DNA of 64,000 nucleotides from Xanthomonas melonis (GTDB lineage Bacteria > Pseudomonadota > Gammaproteobacteria > Xanthomonadales > Xanthomonadaceae), in contig NZ_JAJGQH010000014.1 in the NCBI RefSeq assembly GCF_020783655.1, forward strand, positions 106,439 through 170,438, written 5' to 3'. Position numbers and translations under genes: made by a program. The number at the start of each line of letters is the position of its first letter. The first letter of the stretch is position 1. Shown here one piece after another: positions 18,471-26,262 of the stretch. The notes below the pieces were generated by a model. It was not told where the DNA came from. It made no database searches and worked only from the letters and a program-made list of their open reading frames with translations.

Positions 18471-19777
18471 GCGCGCGCCTCCGCCAGGTCACCACGCAGG
18501 CGCGAACCCCAGATGCCGTAGAACACGATGTACAGATAGCAGAGCAGTGGCAGCACGAACGACTCGTGCAGGCCAATGCTGTCGGCCAGCAGGCCCTGCA
18601 GGTAGGGCACGATGGCGCCGCCGACGATCGCCATGATCAGCAGACTGGAGCCGCGGCCGGTCAACGGACCCAGGCGCTCGATACCCAGCGTGAAAATGGT
18701 CGGAAACATGATGGAGTTGAACAGGCCGATCGCCACCAGCGCGTACACCGCCAGCATGCCGCCGCTGGCCATGGTCGCGCCCAGCAACAGCGCATTGATC
18801 GCGGCAAACACCGATAGCAGGATGCGCGGCGACAGCTTGGCCAGCAGCGCCGAGCCGATGAAGCGGCCGATCATCGCCAGCGTCCAGTACGCCGATACGT
18901 ACTTGGTCGCCTCGCGCTCGGTGAAACCGCCGATCTGCGGCAACGAGAAGTAATTGACCATCAGGCTGCCGATCGCCACTTCCGCGCCGACATAGAAGAA
19001 GATCGCCAGCACACCGAAGCGCACATGCGGATGGCGCAGTGCATCGCGCAGCGTATGCGCGCTTTCGTCCTTGAGCGCACTGGCATCGGTCAGCGCCGGA
19101 AGGCGGAACAGGAATACGAAGATCGCCAGCAGGAACAGCACGACGCCCAGCCCGATGTACGGGCCCTGCACCGCCTGCGCTTCCTGCACGCGATAGGCAA
19201 GCTGCTCGGGTTCCGGCAGCGCCTTGAGCGCGTCGCTGCTCATCACCGTGTTGGACAGGATCAACCAGCCACCCAGCAGCGGCGCGATCGCCGTGCCCAG
19301 CGAGTTGAGCGCCTGCGCCAGGGTCAGTCGGCTCGATGCACTGCGCTCGGGGCCGAGCAAGGCGACATAGGGGTTGGCCGCCACCTGCAGGATGGTGATG
19401 CCGGTCGCCAGGACGAACAACGCACCGAGAAACGCGCCGTAGACGCGCAATTCCGCTGCCGGCCAGAAACCCAGCGCACCGACCGCCGCTACCGCCAGCC
19501 CGGCCACGATGCCCTGCTTGTAACCCAGCCGGTTCACCAGCCAACCGGCCGGCAGCGACATCAGGAAGTACGCGCCGAAGAAGGTGAACTGCACCAGCAT
19601 CGCCTGCGCGAAGTTGAGTTCGAACACCGACTTCAGGTGCGGAATCAGGATGTCGTTGAGGCAGGTGAGAAAGCCCCACATGAAGAAGATCGTGGTGACC
19701 ACCGACAACGCGACGCCGTTGTTGACGGGCGCCTTGCTGCCGCTTGGCACGGTGGATTGCGTGGAAAGGGAAACCAT
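18467..19777 (-). CDS. Sugar MFS transporter of the FucP/GluP (fucose or glucose/galactose:H+ symporter) family
   Basis: 436 residues with about 12 hydrophobic segments. Family hallmarks are FFMWGFLTCLNDILIPHLK in the first helix, LVQFTFFGAYFLMSLPAGWL, QVAANPYVALLG and SRLTLAQALNSLGTAIAP. It brings the operon's sugar into the cytoplasm by proton symport. Its start lies 13 bases after the stop of the lacI gene, and it overlaps the kinase gene by four bases. Confidence 0.9.
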   Translation of the reverse strand: MVSLSTQSTVPSGSKAPVNNGVALSVVTTIFFMWGFLTCLNDILIPHLKSVFELNFAQAMLVQFTFFGAYFLMSLPAGWLVNRLGYKQGIVAGLAVAAVGALGFWPAAELRVYGAFLGALFVLATGITILQVAANPYVALLGPERSASSRLTLAQALNSLGTAIAPLLGGWLILSNTVMSSDALKALPEPEQLAYRVQEAQAVQGPYIGLGVVLFLLAIFVFLFRLPALTDASALKDESAHTLRDALRHPHVRFGVLAIFFYVGAEVAIGSLMVNYFSLPQIGGFTEREATKYVSAYWTLAMIGRFIGSALLAKLSPRILLSVFAAINALLLGATMASGGMLAVYALVAIGLFNSIMFPTIFTLGIERLGPLTGRGSSLLIMAIVGGAIVPYLQGLLADSIGLHESFVLPLLCYLYIVFYGIWGSRLRGDLAEARA

Positions 19778-19790
19778 AGGAGTTGCCTGG

Positions 19791-20981
19791 TCAGCGGCCG
19801 GAGGCCTTGGTGGGAAAACGGGAGGGGGAGTGCGACGGCGGAAGCGGACCGGCCGATGGCGGGGTGCAGGCGCTGCTGGCGCGCACCTTCAACGCGACCG
19901 CGGCGGTGAGCCGTTGTGCGACCAGCTCGGGGCTGCCGATGCGTTGCAGCACCAGTTGCGCGGCCTGCCGGCCGCGCGCGCGCGGGTCGACGGCCAGCGT
20001 GGTCAGTGCGGGGGTGAACAACGCGGCTTCGGCAATATCGTCGAAGCCGGTCACCGCGAAGTCGCGCCCGGGCACGATGCCACGCATCGTCAGGGCCGCC
20101 ATCAGGCCCAGCGCAACGCTGTCGTTGTAGCAGACCGCTGCGGTGACGCCGTGCGCGCCGCCGTCGAGCATGGCTGCGCCACACAGCGCCGCATCCTGGC
20201 GATTGGGCGCCGACTCGACGTAGTGCACGGCCAGCCCGGCCTCGGACATCGCGCGCACATAGCCGGCACGGCGCTGCCGGCAGGAGCTGGAATCGGCGTG
20301 ACCGCCGAAGAACACGATCTGCCGGTGCCCCTGGGCGATCAGATGCGTACAGGCCAGCAAGGCGCCCTGCTCGTTATCCAGCGCCAGCAGATCCCAGTCC
20401 GCCCCTTCCACTTCGCGGTTGAACAGCACCACGTTGCGCTGGCGGCCGAACACCTGCGCCAGGCCCTGCGCCTGGCTGCCCTCTGCCGGCGAAAGGATGA
20501 TGCCGGCCGGCGTGTGCTCCATCAGCGAGGTCAGCACCGCCTGCTGGCGTTGCGTCGACTCGCCGGTGCTGCCGAGCAGGGTCACATACCCGGCCGCGCC
20601 CAGCGCCTCGTCGACGCCAGCCGCGAACTCGGCAAAGAACGGGTTGGACAGATCGTTGATCACCAGCGCGATGCTGGACGAGGTCCGCTGGCGCAGATTG
20701 GCTGCCGCACGGTTGTAGACGTAATGCTGCCGATCGAGCTCGGCCTCCACGCGTGCGCGGGTCGTGGCATGCACCAGCGGGCTGCCACGCAACACCAGCG
20801 ACACGGTGGCGCGCGAGACGCCGAGCGCCGCGGCGATATCGCGCAACGTCACCGCACCGCGCCGCGCCGGGCGCGCATCGACCGGCTCAGGGATGGCGGG
20901 CGCCGGCCTGGAACGCGTCAAGCGACCGGCCCTGCTGAATGAACGTCGCGCATGCAATGGACTTGAATTGGATCGATCCAA
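19791..20981 (-). CDS. LacI-family transcriptional repressor of the sugar operon
   Basis: The open frame is 396 codons. The HTH (VTLRDIAAALGVSRATVSLVLRG) starts only at residue 44, with the hinge and periplasmic-binding-like effector domain after it (ALVINDLSNPFF, AVTGFDDIAEA). The frame opens with TTG at 20981, inside a perfect 18-bp palindrome; no in-frame ATG exists before the HTH. The GTG at 20852 gives an N-terminus typical of the family but has no clear ribosome binding site. The true start is unresolved. First gene of the operon; the effector is probably the transported sugar or its phosphate. The last 30 residues are a proline/serine-rich extension. Confidence 0.85.
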   Translation of the reverse strand: MDRSNSSPLHARRSFSRAGRLTRSRPAPAIPEPVDARPARRGAVTLRDIAAALGVSRATVSLVLRGSPLVHATTRARVEAELDRQHYVYNRAAANLRQRTSSSIALVINDLSNPFFAEFAAGVDEALGAAGYVTLLGSTGESTQRQQAVLTSLMEHTPAGIILSPAEGSQAQGLAQVFGRQRNVVLFNREVEGADWDLLALDNEQGALLACTHLIAQGHRQIVFFGGHADSSSCRQRRAGYVRAMSEAGLAVHYVESAPNRQDAALCGAAMLDGGAHGVTAAVCYNDSVALGLMAALTMRGIVPGRDFAVTGFDDIAEAALFTPALTTLAVDPRARGRQAAQLVLQRIGSPELVAQRLTAAVALKVRASSACTPPSAGPLPPSHSPSRFPTKASGR

Positions 20982-20983
20982 TT
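20966..20983. promoter_or_regulatory. Perfect 18-bp palindrome, probable LacI-family operator
   Basis: AATTGGATCGATCCAATT is fully symmetric with a central CG, the usual form of LacI/GalR-family operators. It lies at the 5' edge of the lacI reading frame, so binding would control the whole lacI-transporter-kinase-isomerase unit. Confidence 0.8.
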
Positions 20984-21331
20984 AAGCCCGTTCCCCGCAG
21001 GCTTTGCATGCGGCAGCGCAACATAGGGCCGCGATCCGGGGCTGACGTGGCCCCTGCCTTTCGGGCTGTCGTCCCACTTCCAATCCCCCAAGCCTCGCAC
21101 CGCCTGTCCCCGGACCATGAGGACGCAGCATTGCCGCTCCTGCGGTGCCACCTCATCCAGACGTCACGCACACGGTCGTCGGTCGGCTGCGGCAGCGCCC
21201 CCGTGGACGTCAGAACACCCGGCTGCGCCCCATCGCCGGCAGCCTATCGTTTTCCCGGTGCGCCGCCATGCTCGGTCATGCAACCGGTCGTGAAGCCTGT
21301 TCCAGCCTGCGCACCACCAGGGCATGCCCGC
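20984..21331. other. Spacer upstream of the lacI operon
   Basis: About 350 bases between the lacI operon and the stop of the outer-membrane protein gene, both read leftward. It should contain the operon promoter. A minus-strand TATGTT lies near 21020, without a convincing -35. No gene or repeat was recognised. Confidence 0.5.
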
Positions 21332-22147
21332 TTACCGGAAGGCGATCGACAAACCGATCCCGCCTTGCCAGTCCGGGCTCTCCGACGTCACTCCGCGCAG
21401 CACCGAGATATCCAGCTGCATGGCATGCGGCAGCTGCCAGGCGCCGCCGGCGCCCACCACCCGCGAATGCTCGCTGCCGGTGTCCACGCCCGCTTCGACA
21501 TAGCTGCTGAAATGTTCGCCCGAAAAAAACGTGTAGTTCGGCGCGAAGGTCCAGGTGTGGCCGCCGTCGTTGCGCGCGTAATTGACGTACAGCGCCAGCG
21601 AGCGCGCCTGCGCCAGATCCCAGGACGCCGTCACGCCAAGCTCGTGCGCATAGCCGTCGCTGAAAGCGCGCCTGCCGGTGGGCATGCCATAGGTGCCCAG
21701 CGCAGCCCATTGAAAACTGTCCCAGCGCGATGGCAGCGCGACCTTCAGCCCGACATGGCTGTCGCCGCTTCCGCGCACGCGCGTGCCGGCCGTGCGTTGC
21801 CAGTTGTAGCTATCGCTACCCAGTTGCAATTCCACATGCTGCGACAGGCCCAGACGCAGGACGGTATCGGCGGTGTACTGGGTCGTGCGCTGCCCGTCCG
21901 CACGATCGGTACTCGCATCCGGCAAGCCCTGCTCCCAGGCGAACGCACCGGGTTGCAGCACCTGCGCCGCGAACGGAAGTCCCGGCCGATCGAACGCGGG
22001 TGGCTCGTCGGCCTGTGCCGCCACCCGCCCGCTGACAAGACCCAGCGCCAACAATGCCCCCGCCCGGATCCGGCCTGGCCGCGCGGGCTTGCGCCACAGG
22101 CGGCACGCCGCCGTTACGGCGTACGGGAAATCGACTGACATGGACAT
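21332..22147 (-). CDS. Outer-membrane beta-barrel, transporter-like protein (MetA-pathway family type)
   Basis: About 271 residues if started at ATG 22147; ATGs at 22141, 22159 and 22192 are also possible and none has a good ribosome binding site. A basic stretch and hydrophobic core (RIRAGALLALGLVSGRVAAQA) form a late signal peptide with cleavage near AAQA. The mature part alternates hydrophobic and polar residues with aromatic girdles (SYNWQRTAG, WTFAPNYTFFSGEHFSSYVEAG) and ends in GLSIAFR, a terminal aromatic as in outer-membrane barrels. I read it as the PF13557-type putative transporter family; the substrate is unknown. Confidence 0.7.
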   Translation of the reverse strand: MSMSVDFPYAVTAACRLWRKPARPGRIRAGALLALGLVSGRVAAQADEPPAFDRPGLPFAAQVLQPGAFAWEQGLPDASTDRADGQRTTQYTADTVLRLGLSQHVELQLGSDSYNWQRTAGTRVRGSGDSHVGLKVALPSRWDSFQWAALGTYGMPTGRRAFSDGYAHELGVTASWDLAQARSLALYVNYARNDGGHTWTFAPNYTFFSGEHFSSYVEAGVDTGSEHSRVVGAGGAWQLPHAMQLDISVLRGVTSESPDWQGGIGLSIAFR

Positions 22148-22494
22148 GGGCGACACCATCGGCAGGAAGTGGGCGGCAACACGGCAGACCATAGTCCCGG
22201 CCGCGTCCACCGACAACGGGGGCGCAACCCGGGCGGGCCGTGATGGGGCCGGAACGCGCCTGCCGCCCAGGCTCCAACTCGGGCACGCCCTGCCGGTCCT
22301 CCGTCGCCTGGACCGGGCCTCGTCCGGCAGACCAGGGCGACTGGGCGACCTGCACGACACGCGCGGCATCCTCCTGCAGCGCGCACGTCGGGTGTTACCA
22401 CGAACAGGCGCATGTCGACGCCCGCCGCCGTCGCTGCCGTTCAACGCATGGACACCCTCAGGTGTCCGTGGACGACACCGCCCAATGCCGCCGG
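22148..22494. other. Gene-free spacer
   Basis: About 350 bases upstream of the outer-membrane protein gene. Short open frames have biased, shadow-like composition. No element was recognised. Confidence 0.45.
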
Positions 22495-23205
22495 TTACCA
22501 GACCAGATCGTCGGGAACCTGATACTTGGGATCTGCATACGGATCATCGCCCGCGGGCGCATTCGGATCCACCTTCAACGCCACCGACGGAGCGAACACC
22601 GCCTCGGCCGCGGCCAGTACTTCGGCGGTGACCAGCAGGTAACGCCCGTTGAGCTGCAGCACGCCCAGCTCGCCGGCATTGAGCGCCTTGAGCTGATCGG
22701 CGGTCACGTAGATGCGCTTGATCTTGCCGCCGTACGGGAAATGCCGGGCGATATCGGCATCGGCATGATTGAGCCCCTTGTCCTTGAGCAGCTCTTCCAG
22801 CTTGGCCTTGGCCTCGCGGCGCAGGCGTGCCTCTTCCTGCTTCACGCGCTCGGCTTCGATACGCTCGTCCTTCTCGCGCTGCGCACGGATCGCATAGGCC
22901 TTGGCCAGGTCGATGTCTTCGCGGCTGCGCGCCGGCTTCGGGCCACGTCGGTCGGCAGCGGCCTGCTGCGGGCGTGCCGGTCCTCCCGGCCGCCCGTCGC
23001 GCCTGTGCGCAGGCCTGCCATCCGTGGGCGTGGCCGACTGCGGCCGCTGCGGCCCCCTGCCCTGGCCACCCGGCGTGTTGCCGGGCGCGGGCTTGCCGCC
23101 CTGCCCGTGTGCACGCGCGTTCGGCCGTGCGTCGGATTTGCGTTCGGGCTTGGGCGAGGACTTGAAGCCCAAGCCAAGCAACTGGTCACGTAAGGTATCG
23201 CTCAT
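22495..23205 (-). CDS. DUF2058 (YaiL-like) protein
   Basis: 236 residues from MSDTLRDQLLGLGFK, the family's characteristic opening. The middle (20-90) is Pro/Gly/Arg-rich and probably disordered. A charged helical segment follows (AQREKDERIEAERVKQEEARLRREAKAKLEELL, about 105-140), then the conserved C-terminal part with HFPYGGKIKRIYV and GRYLLVTAEV. Found across Gammaproteobacteria without a defined role; basic composition suggests nucleic-acid contact, which is inference. It lies 18 bases after slyX. Confidence 0.88.
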   Translation of the reverse strand: MSDTLRDQLLGLGFKSSPKPERKSDARPNARAHGQGGKPAPGNTPGGQGRGPQRPQSATPTDGRPAHRRDGRPGGPARPQQAAADRRGPKPARSREDIDLAKAYAIRAQREKDERIEAERVKQEEARLRREAKAKLEELLKDKGLNHADADIARHFPYGGKIKRIYVTADQLKALNAGELGVLQLNGRYLLVTAEVLAAAEAVFAPSVALKVDPNAPAGDDPYADPKYQVPDDLVW

Positions 23206-23223
23206 GGCGGCGGCAATCTGCAA

Positions 23224-23460
23224 TCAGTAGTGCGGAGGCGGCGGTTCATCGGCCGCGTCGGCAAACAACGTGGAGCGCACCTTGCCCAGATCCTCGAGCA
23301 GGTGGCGGATCAGTTCGGCATTGCGGGCGCCCGTCAGCCGGGCGTCCGCGAGCGCTTCGCTGAGCTCGTTGAGCGCCTGCTCCTGAAAGGAAAGGCGCGT
23401 TTCCAGTTCGATCAACCGCTCTTCCAGTGCGCGGTCGTGCAGCGGGAGTTGCTCATGCAT
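23224..23460 (-). CDS. slyX: SlyX family protein
   Basis: 78 residues, mostly one coiled-coil helix (ERLIELETRLSFQEQALNELSEAL), ending in PPPPHY, the SlyX signature. Start MHEQLPLHD at 23460 gives the usual length. Function of the family is unknown. The first bases overlap the end of the decayed ugd fragment upstream. Confidence 0.9.
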   Translation of the reverse strand: MHEQLPLHDRALEERLIELETRLSFQEQALNELSEALADARLTGARNAELIRHLLEDLGKVRSTLFADAADEPPPPHY

Positions 23461-23869
23461 ACAACGAAGAACCTCGTCCGATGGGGTAAGCGATCGGTTC
23501 CGGCATGGCGGACCCGCTGACCACGATCGCTGGACCGTCGTCATGACGACCTGCGGTTTGCGCCATCGCCATCAGATGCCGCAGCCCGGCGCCGCCGACC
23601 AGGGCCGGCGGCGTGCGCATGGCGGTGAAGTGATCCCGCCGTGCGCGACCGCCGCCGCTGCGGCGTCGGTGAATCGCCACCGGCAGCAGACACGGCAGGC
23701 TTTCAGCAGCGACGCCTGGCCGGGGACGCGACCGAGAGACCACCCGGTGGTCGAGGCCATCGACCTCGACCGGTTCGATGCCCACGCAGACGATCCGATG
23801 CTTCACGTCCGCCAGGCAAGTACCGGTGACATGACCCACGTAACCGGCGCCTGGGATCGCAACGCACAT
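23453..23869 (-). pseudogene. ugd: Decayed N-terminal fragment of UDP-glucose 6-dehydrogenase
   Basis: The start MCVAIPGAGYVGHVTGTCLA and ADVKHRIVCVGIEPVEVDGL match the NAD-binding N-terminus of Ugd. About 55 codons later the match moves to another frame (RWRFTDAAAAAVAHGGIT), then back to the first (RTPPALVGG, LMAMAQTAGRH, PAIVV), in Ugd order. Frameshifts, a Pro in the glycine loop (AIPGAG) and loss of everything beyond about residue 135 of roughly 450 mark it as non-functional. The start codon survives and the frame stays open to 23453, so a short peptide could still be made. Confidence 0.85.
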
Positions 23870-23893
23870 GGACGCAATGACTCCCGCGAACTA

Positions 23894-24865
23894 TCAGGGA
23901 AGGATGCCCATCAATTCGACATCGAAGGTCAGGGTGGCATCCGGTCCGATCGGCCCACCCTGCGTCCCGTTCGGGCCATAGGCGAGGTTGGACGGAATCC
24001 AGAAGCGGTACTTCGAGCCCACCGGCATCAGCGCCACACCCTCGGTCCAGCCGGGAATGACCTGATCCAGGCCGAACTCGGCCGGCTGGCCGCGCTGGTA
24101 GGAGCTGTCGAACACCTGCCCGTTGAGCAGCTTGCCTTCGTAGTTCACGCGGACCTTGTTGGTGCGCATCGGGCGTTCGCCGCTGCCCTGGCGCAGCACC
24201 ATGTACTGCAGGCCGGACGCGGTGGTGATCACGCCCTTCTCGGTCTTGTTCTTGGCCAGGAAAGCATTGCCTTCTTCGCGGTTCTTGGCACCGGCAGCAC
24301 CCTGCTTGGCAGCGGCGAAGGCCTGCATGGTGGCAGCGGCTTCCTGCTGGGTCAGACGCGTGCTGCCCTTGGCGAAGACGGTGCGCACCGCCTCTATCAG
24401 GATCGACAGGTCGATCTCGTCCTTGATGCCGGCCAGCGACGGGCCGACCGCACGATCGCCAAGCATCAGGCCGACATTTTCCTTGGACGGCGCGGCCGGC
24501 GCCGACCCCGGCGCCATGCCCGGTACCTGCTGGCCGTTACGCGCCGCCAGCGCGGTGCGCAGGGCGGTATCGGTGGCCTGGGTCTGCTCGTCGGACAACA
24601 ACGGCTTGCCGCCCTTGAACGCATTCTCGATGGCGCGCTGCATCGCGCTCAGATCGATGTCCTGGGCGATCGGCTCGAACGAGCGCGCCACGTCCATGCC
24701 GATGGCGTAACTGACGTTCTCGCGCGTGCTCTTCTCAGACGATGCATTCAAAACTGGCTTCTCCTTGGTGGCCGCTGCGGCCGGTTGCTGCGACATCGCC
24801 GGCACCGAAGCCGTCATTGCCACCATCAATAGCGACGCCGCCGCGCCGCGCTTTCCCATCTTCAT
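23894..24865 (-). CDS. Mip/FkpA-like FKBP-type peptidyl-prolyl isomerase with duplicated dimerisation module
   Basis: 323 residues. The start ATG 24865 has GGGAAG about nine bases upstream. A signal sequence (KRGAAASLLMVAMTASVPAMS) sends it to the periplasm. Two related segments precede the catalytic domain: ENVSYAIGMDVARSFEPI (from about 50) and ENVGLMLGDRAVGPSLAGI (from about 130), each followed by IDL and a Q-rich helix. This looks like a duplicated FKBP_N module. The FKBP domain (about 215-323) has GLQYMVLRQGSG, VRVNYEGKLLNGQVFDSSY and VIPGWTEGVALMPVGSKY. It speeds proline isomerisation in exported proteins; Mip proteins are virulence-linked in Xanthomonas. Confidence 0.92.
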   Translation of the reverse strand: MKMGKRGAAASLLMVAMTASVPAMSQQPAAAATKEKPVLNASSEKSTRENVSYAIGMDVARSFEPIAQDIDLSAMQRAIENAFKGGKPLLSDEQTQATDTALRTALAARNGQQVPGMAPGSAPAAPSKENVGLMLGDRAVGPSLAGIKDEIDLSILIEAVRTVFAKGSTRLTQQEAAATMQAFAAAKQGAAGAKNREEGNAFLAKNKTEKGVITTASGLQYMVLRQGSGERPMRTNKVRVNYEGKLLNGQVFDSSYQRGQPAEFGLDQVIPGWTEGVALMPVGSKYRFWIPSNLAYGPNGTQGGPIGPDATLTFDVELMGILP

Positions 24866-24954
24866 TCGATGCACTTCCCGAGAGTGAAAAGACACGCCGC
24901 CCACGGCGCTGAACGCGCATTGTCGCATGCGCGCGCGGCATTGCGAGCGCTCGC

Positions 24955-25512
24955 TCAGCGCGACGGCGCCTGCAGTGCGCGTTCGATCGCCGCCAGTACG
25001 CGCGGATCGTCCGGTTTGATCTTGCTGGAGAACTGCTCGGCCACGCGTCCATCGCGGCCGATCAGATACTTGTGGAAGTTCCAGTCCGGCGCCACCCCGG
25101 TCGCCTGCGTCAACCGCTGATACAGCGGCGTCGCGTCCTTGCCCAGCACATGCACCTTTTCGAACATGGGGAACTTCACCCCATAGGTCAGCGTGCAGAA
25201 TTCCTGGATCTGCTGCTCGGATCCCGGTTCCTGGCCCTGGAAGTCATTGGACGGGAAACCGAGCACGGCAAAGCCTCGGCTGCCGAACCGCTGGTTCAGG
25301 GCCTCCAGGCCCGCGTATTGCGGGGTGTTGCCGCATTTGCTGGCGGTGTTGACCACCAGCACCACCTTGCCCCCATAGCTACGGTTCAGGTTGATTGGCT
25401 GCTTGCCGGCCAGCGGGCGGTAGTCCACATCCAGCAACGGCGCATTCGCAGCGACCGCCGATGCCGCAAAAAAACCAATCAAAACAAGCATCAACAGAGG
25501 TTTGGTCGACAT
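24955..25512 (-). CDS. Periplasmic glutathione peroxidase-family protein
   Basis: 185 residues. The ATG at 25512 is chosen because AGGGA precedes it and it opens a signal peptide (KPLLMLVLIGFFAASAVAANA). The thioredoxin-like fold carries NTASKCGNTPQY (peroxidatic Cys), GFPSNDFQGQEPGS (catalytic Gln) and DWNFHKYLI (catalytic Trp/Asn), so the tetrad is complete. It reduces peroxides, probably with thioredoxin-like donors, outside the cytoplasm. It lies 89 bases upstream of the FKBP gene, read in the same direction. Confidence 0.92.
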   Translation of the reverse strand: MSTKPLLMLVLIGFFAASAVAANAPLLDVDYRPLAGKQPINLNRSYGGKVVLVVNTASKCGNTPQYAGLEALNQRFGSRGFAVLGFPSNDFQGQEPGSEQQIQEFCTLTYGVKFPMFEKVHVLGKDATPLYQRLTQATGVAPDWNFHKYLIGRDGRVAEQFSSKIKPDDPRVLAAIERALQAPSR

Positions 25513-25583
25513 GACAATCCCTTCAGGGTGAGCAGGCAACCCAGCCCGTGCCAGGGGTGCCATCGGTTGGGTATGACAGGCAG

Positions 25584-25624
25584 TTGACTCGCCGCGTGTC
25601 GGTGTTATAGTTGAATACAACACC
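25584..25624 (+). promoter_or_regulatory. Promoter and YtrA-type operator (GGTG-N16-CACC) of the ABC exporter operon
   Basis: TTGACT (25584-25589) and TATAGT (25606-25611) are 16 bases apart. The -10 lies inside the inverted repeat GGTGTT...AACACC (25601-25624), which has the GGTG-N16-CACC layout I recall for the Xanthomonas GntR-family YtrA regulator (not verified here). The predicted start of transcription near 25618 is also inside it, so the regulator would block initiation. Confidence 0.85.
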
Positions 25625-25648
25625 AGTCATCCAACGCAGGGGGAAAGC

Positions 25649-25897
25649 ATGAACAGCACACGCTTCACGCGACCAGTACCGCTGTTGCTGTTCGGCAGCA
25701 CCCTGTTCGCCCTTGGTTGTCTGGGAGCCGCTTCCAGTCAGGTCACGGAGTCCGGCGCCGATTATGGCGTGTCGGAGGCGGTTACGGAAAACGCGACAAC
25801 TCCCCCCGATGCACGCCCCCGGCTCAGCCGGCATCCGCGCGCCTCGCTGTCGATGCCCTATTTCTCCTTCGCGCAGGTTCTGCGCCCACGGAGCTGA
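25649..25897 (+). CDS. Small exported hypothetical protein leading the YtrA operon
   Basis: 82 residues with a strong ribosome binding site (GGGGGAAA) and position directly behind the operon promoter. The N-terminus (RFTRPVPLLLFGSTLFALGC) looks like a signal peptide; ALGC at 21-24 is a poor lipobox. The remainder (TESGADYGVSEAV...) matches no family I know. It stops two bases before the regulator gene, so it may act as a translated leader. Its reality rests on signals and position rather than homology. Confidence 0.6.
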   Translation: MNSTRFTRPVPLLLFGSTLFALGCLGAASSQVTESGADYGVSEAVTENATTPPDARPRLSRHPRASLSMPYFSFAQVLRPRS

Positions 25898-25899
25898 TC

Positions 25900-26262
25900 A
25901 TGAACGACATCCAGTGGAGCGACGGCGCTCCCATCTATCGCCAACTCAAGGAGCGGGTCATTGCCATGATGCTCGATGGAGTCCTCAAGCCTGGCGATGC
26001 CCTGCCTTCGGTACGGCAGGTGGCCGCTGACTACCAACTCAATCCGATCACCGTCTCGCGCGCCTACCAGGAACTGGCAGACGAGAACCTGGTGGAAAAG
26101 CGCCGCGGCCTGGGCATGTTCATGACCCCGGAGGCCGCGCAGAAGCTGCGCGGAAGCGAACGCGAGCGTTTCTTGAATGAAGAATGGCCAGCCGTGCTGG
26201 AGCGCATCCAGCGGTTGGGCCTGTCCATCGACGATCTGTTGCCACAGGGGAAAACATCATGA
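25900..26262 (+). CDS. ytrA: GntR-family regulator, YtrA subfamily
   Basis: 120 residues: an N-terminal winged helix (PIYRQLKERVIAMMLDG, GDALPSVRQVAADYQLNPITVSRAYQELADENLVEKRRGLGMF in order) and a short C-terminal helical tail instead of a large effector domain, as in YtrA. GGAG precedes the ATG. Its stop overlaps the ATPase start (ATGA). YtrA proteins repress adjacent ABC transporter operons; the operator at 25601-25624 supports autoregulation. The symbol is by subfamily. Confidence 0.9.
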   Translation: MNDIQWSDGAPIYRQLKERVIAMMLDGVLKPGDALPSVRQVAADYQLNPITVSRAYQELADENLVEKRRGLGMFMTPEAAQKLRGSERERFLNEEWPAVLERIQRLGLSIDDLLPQGKTS

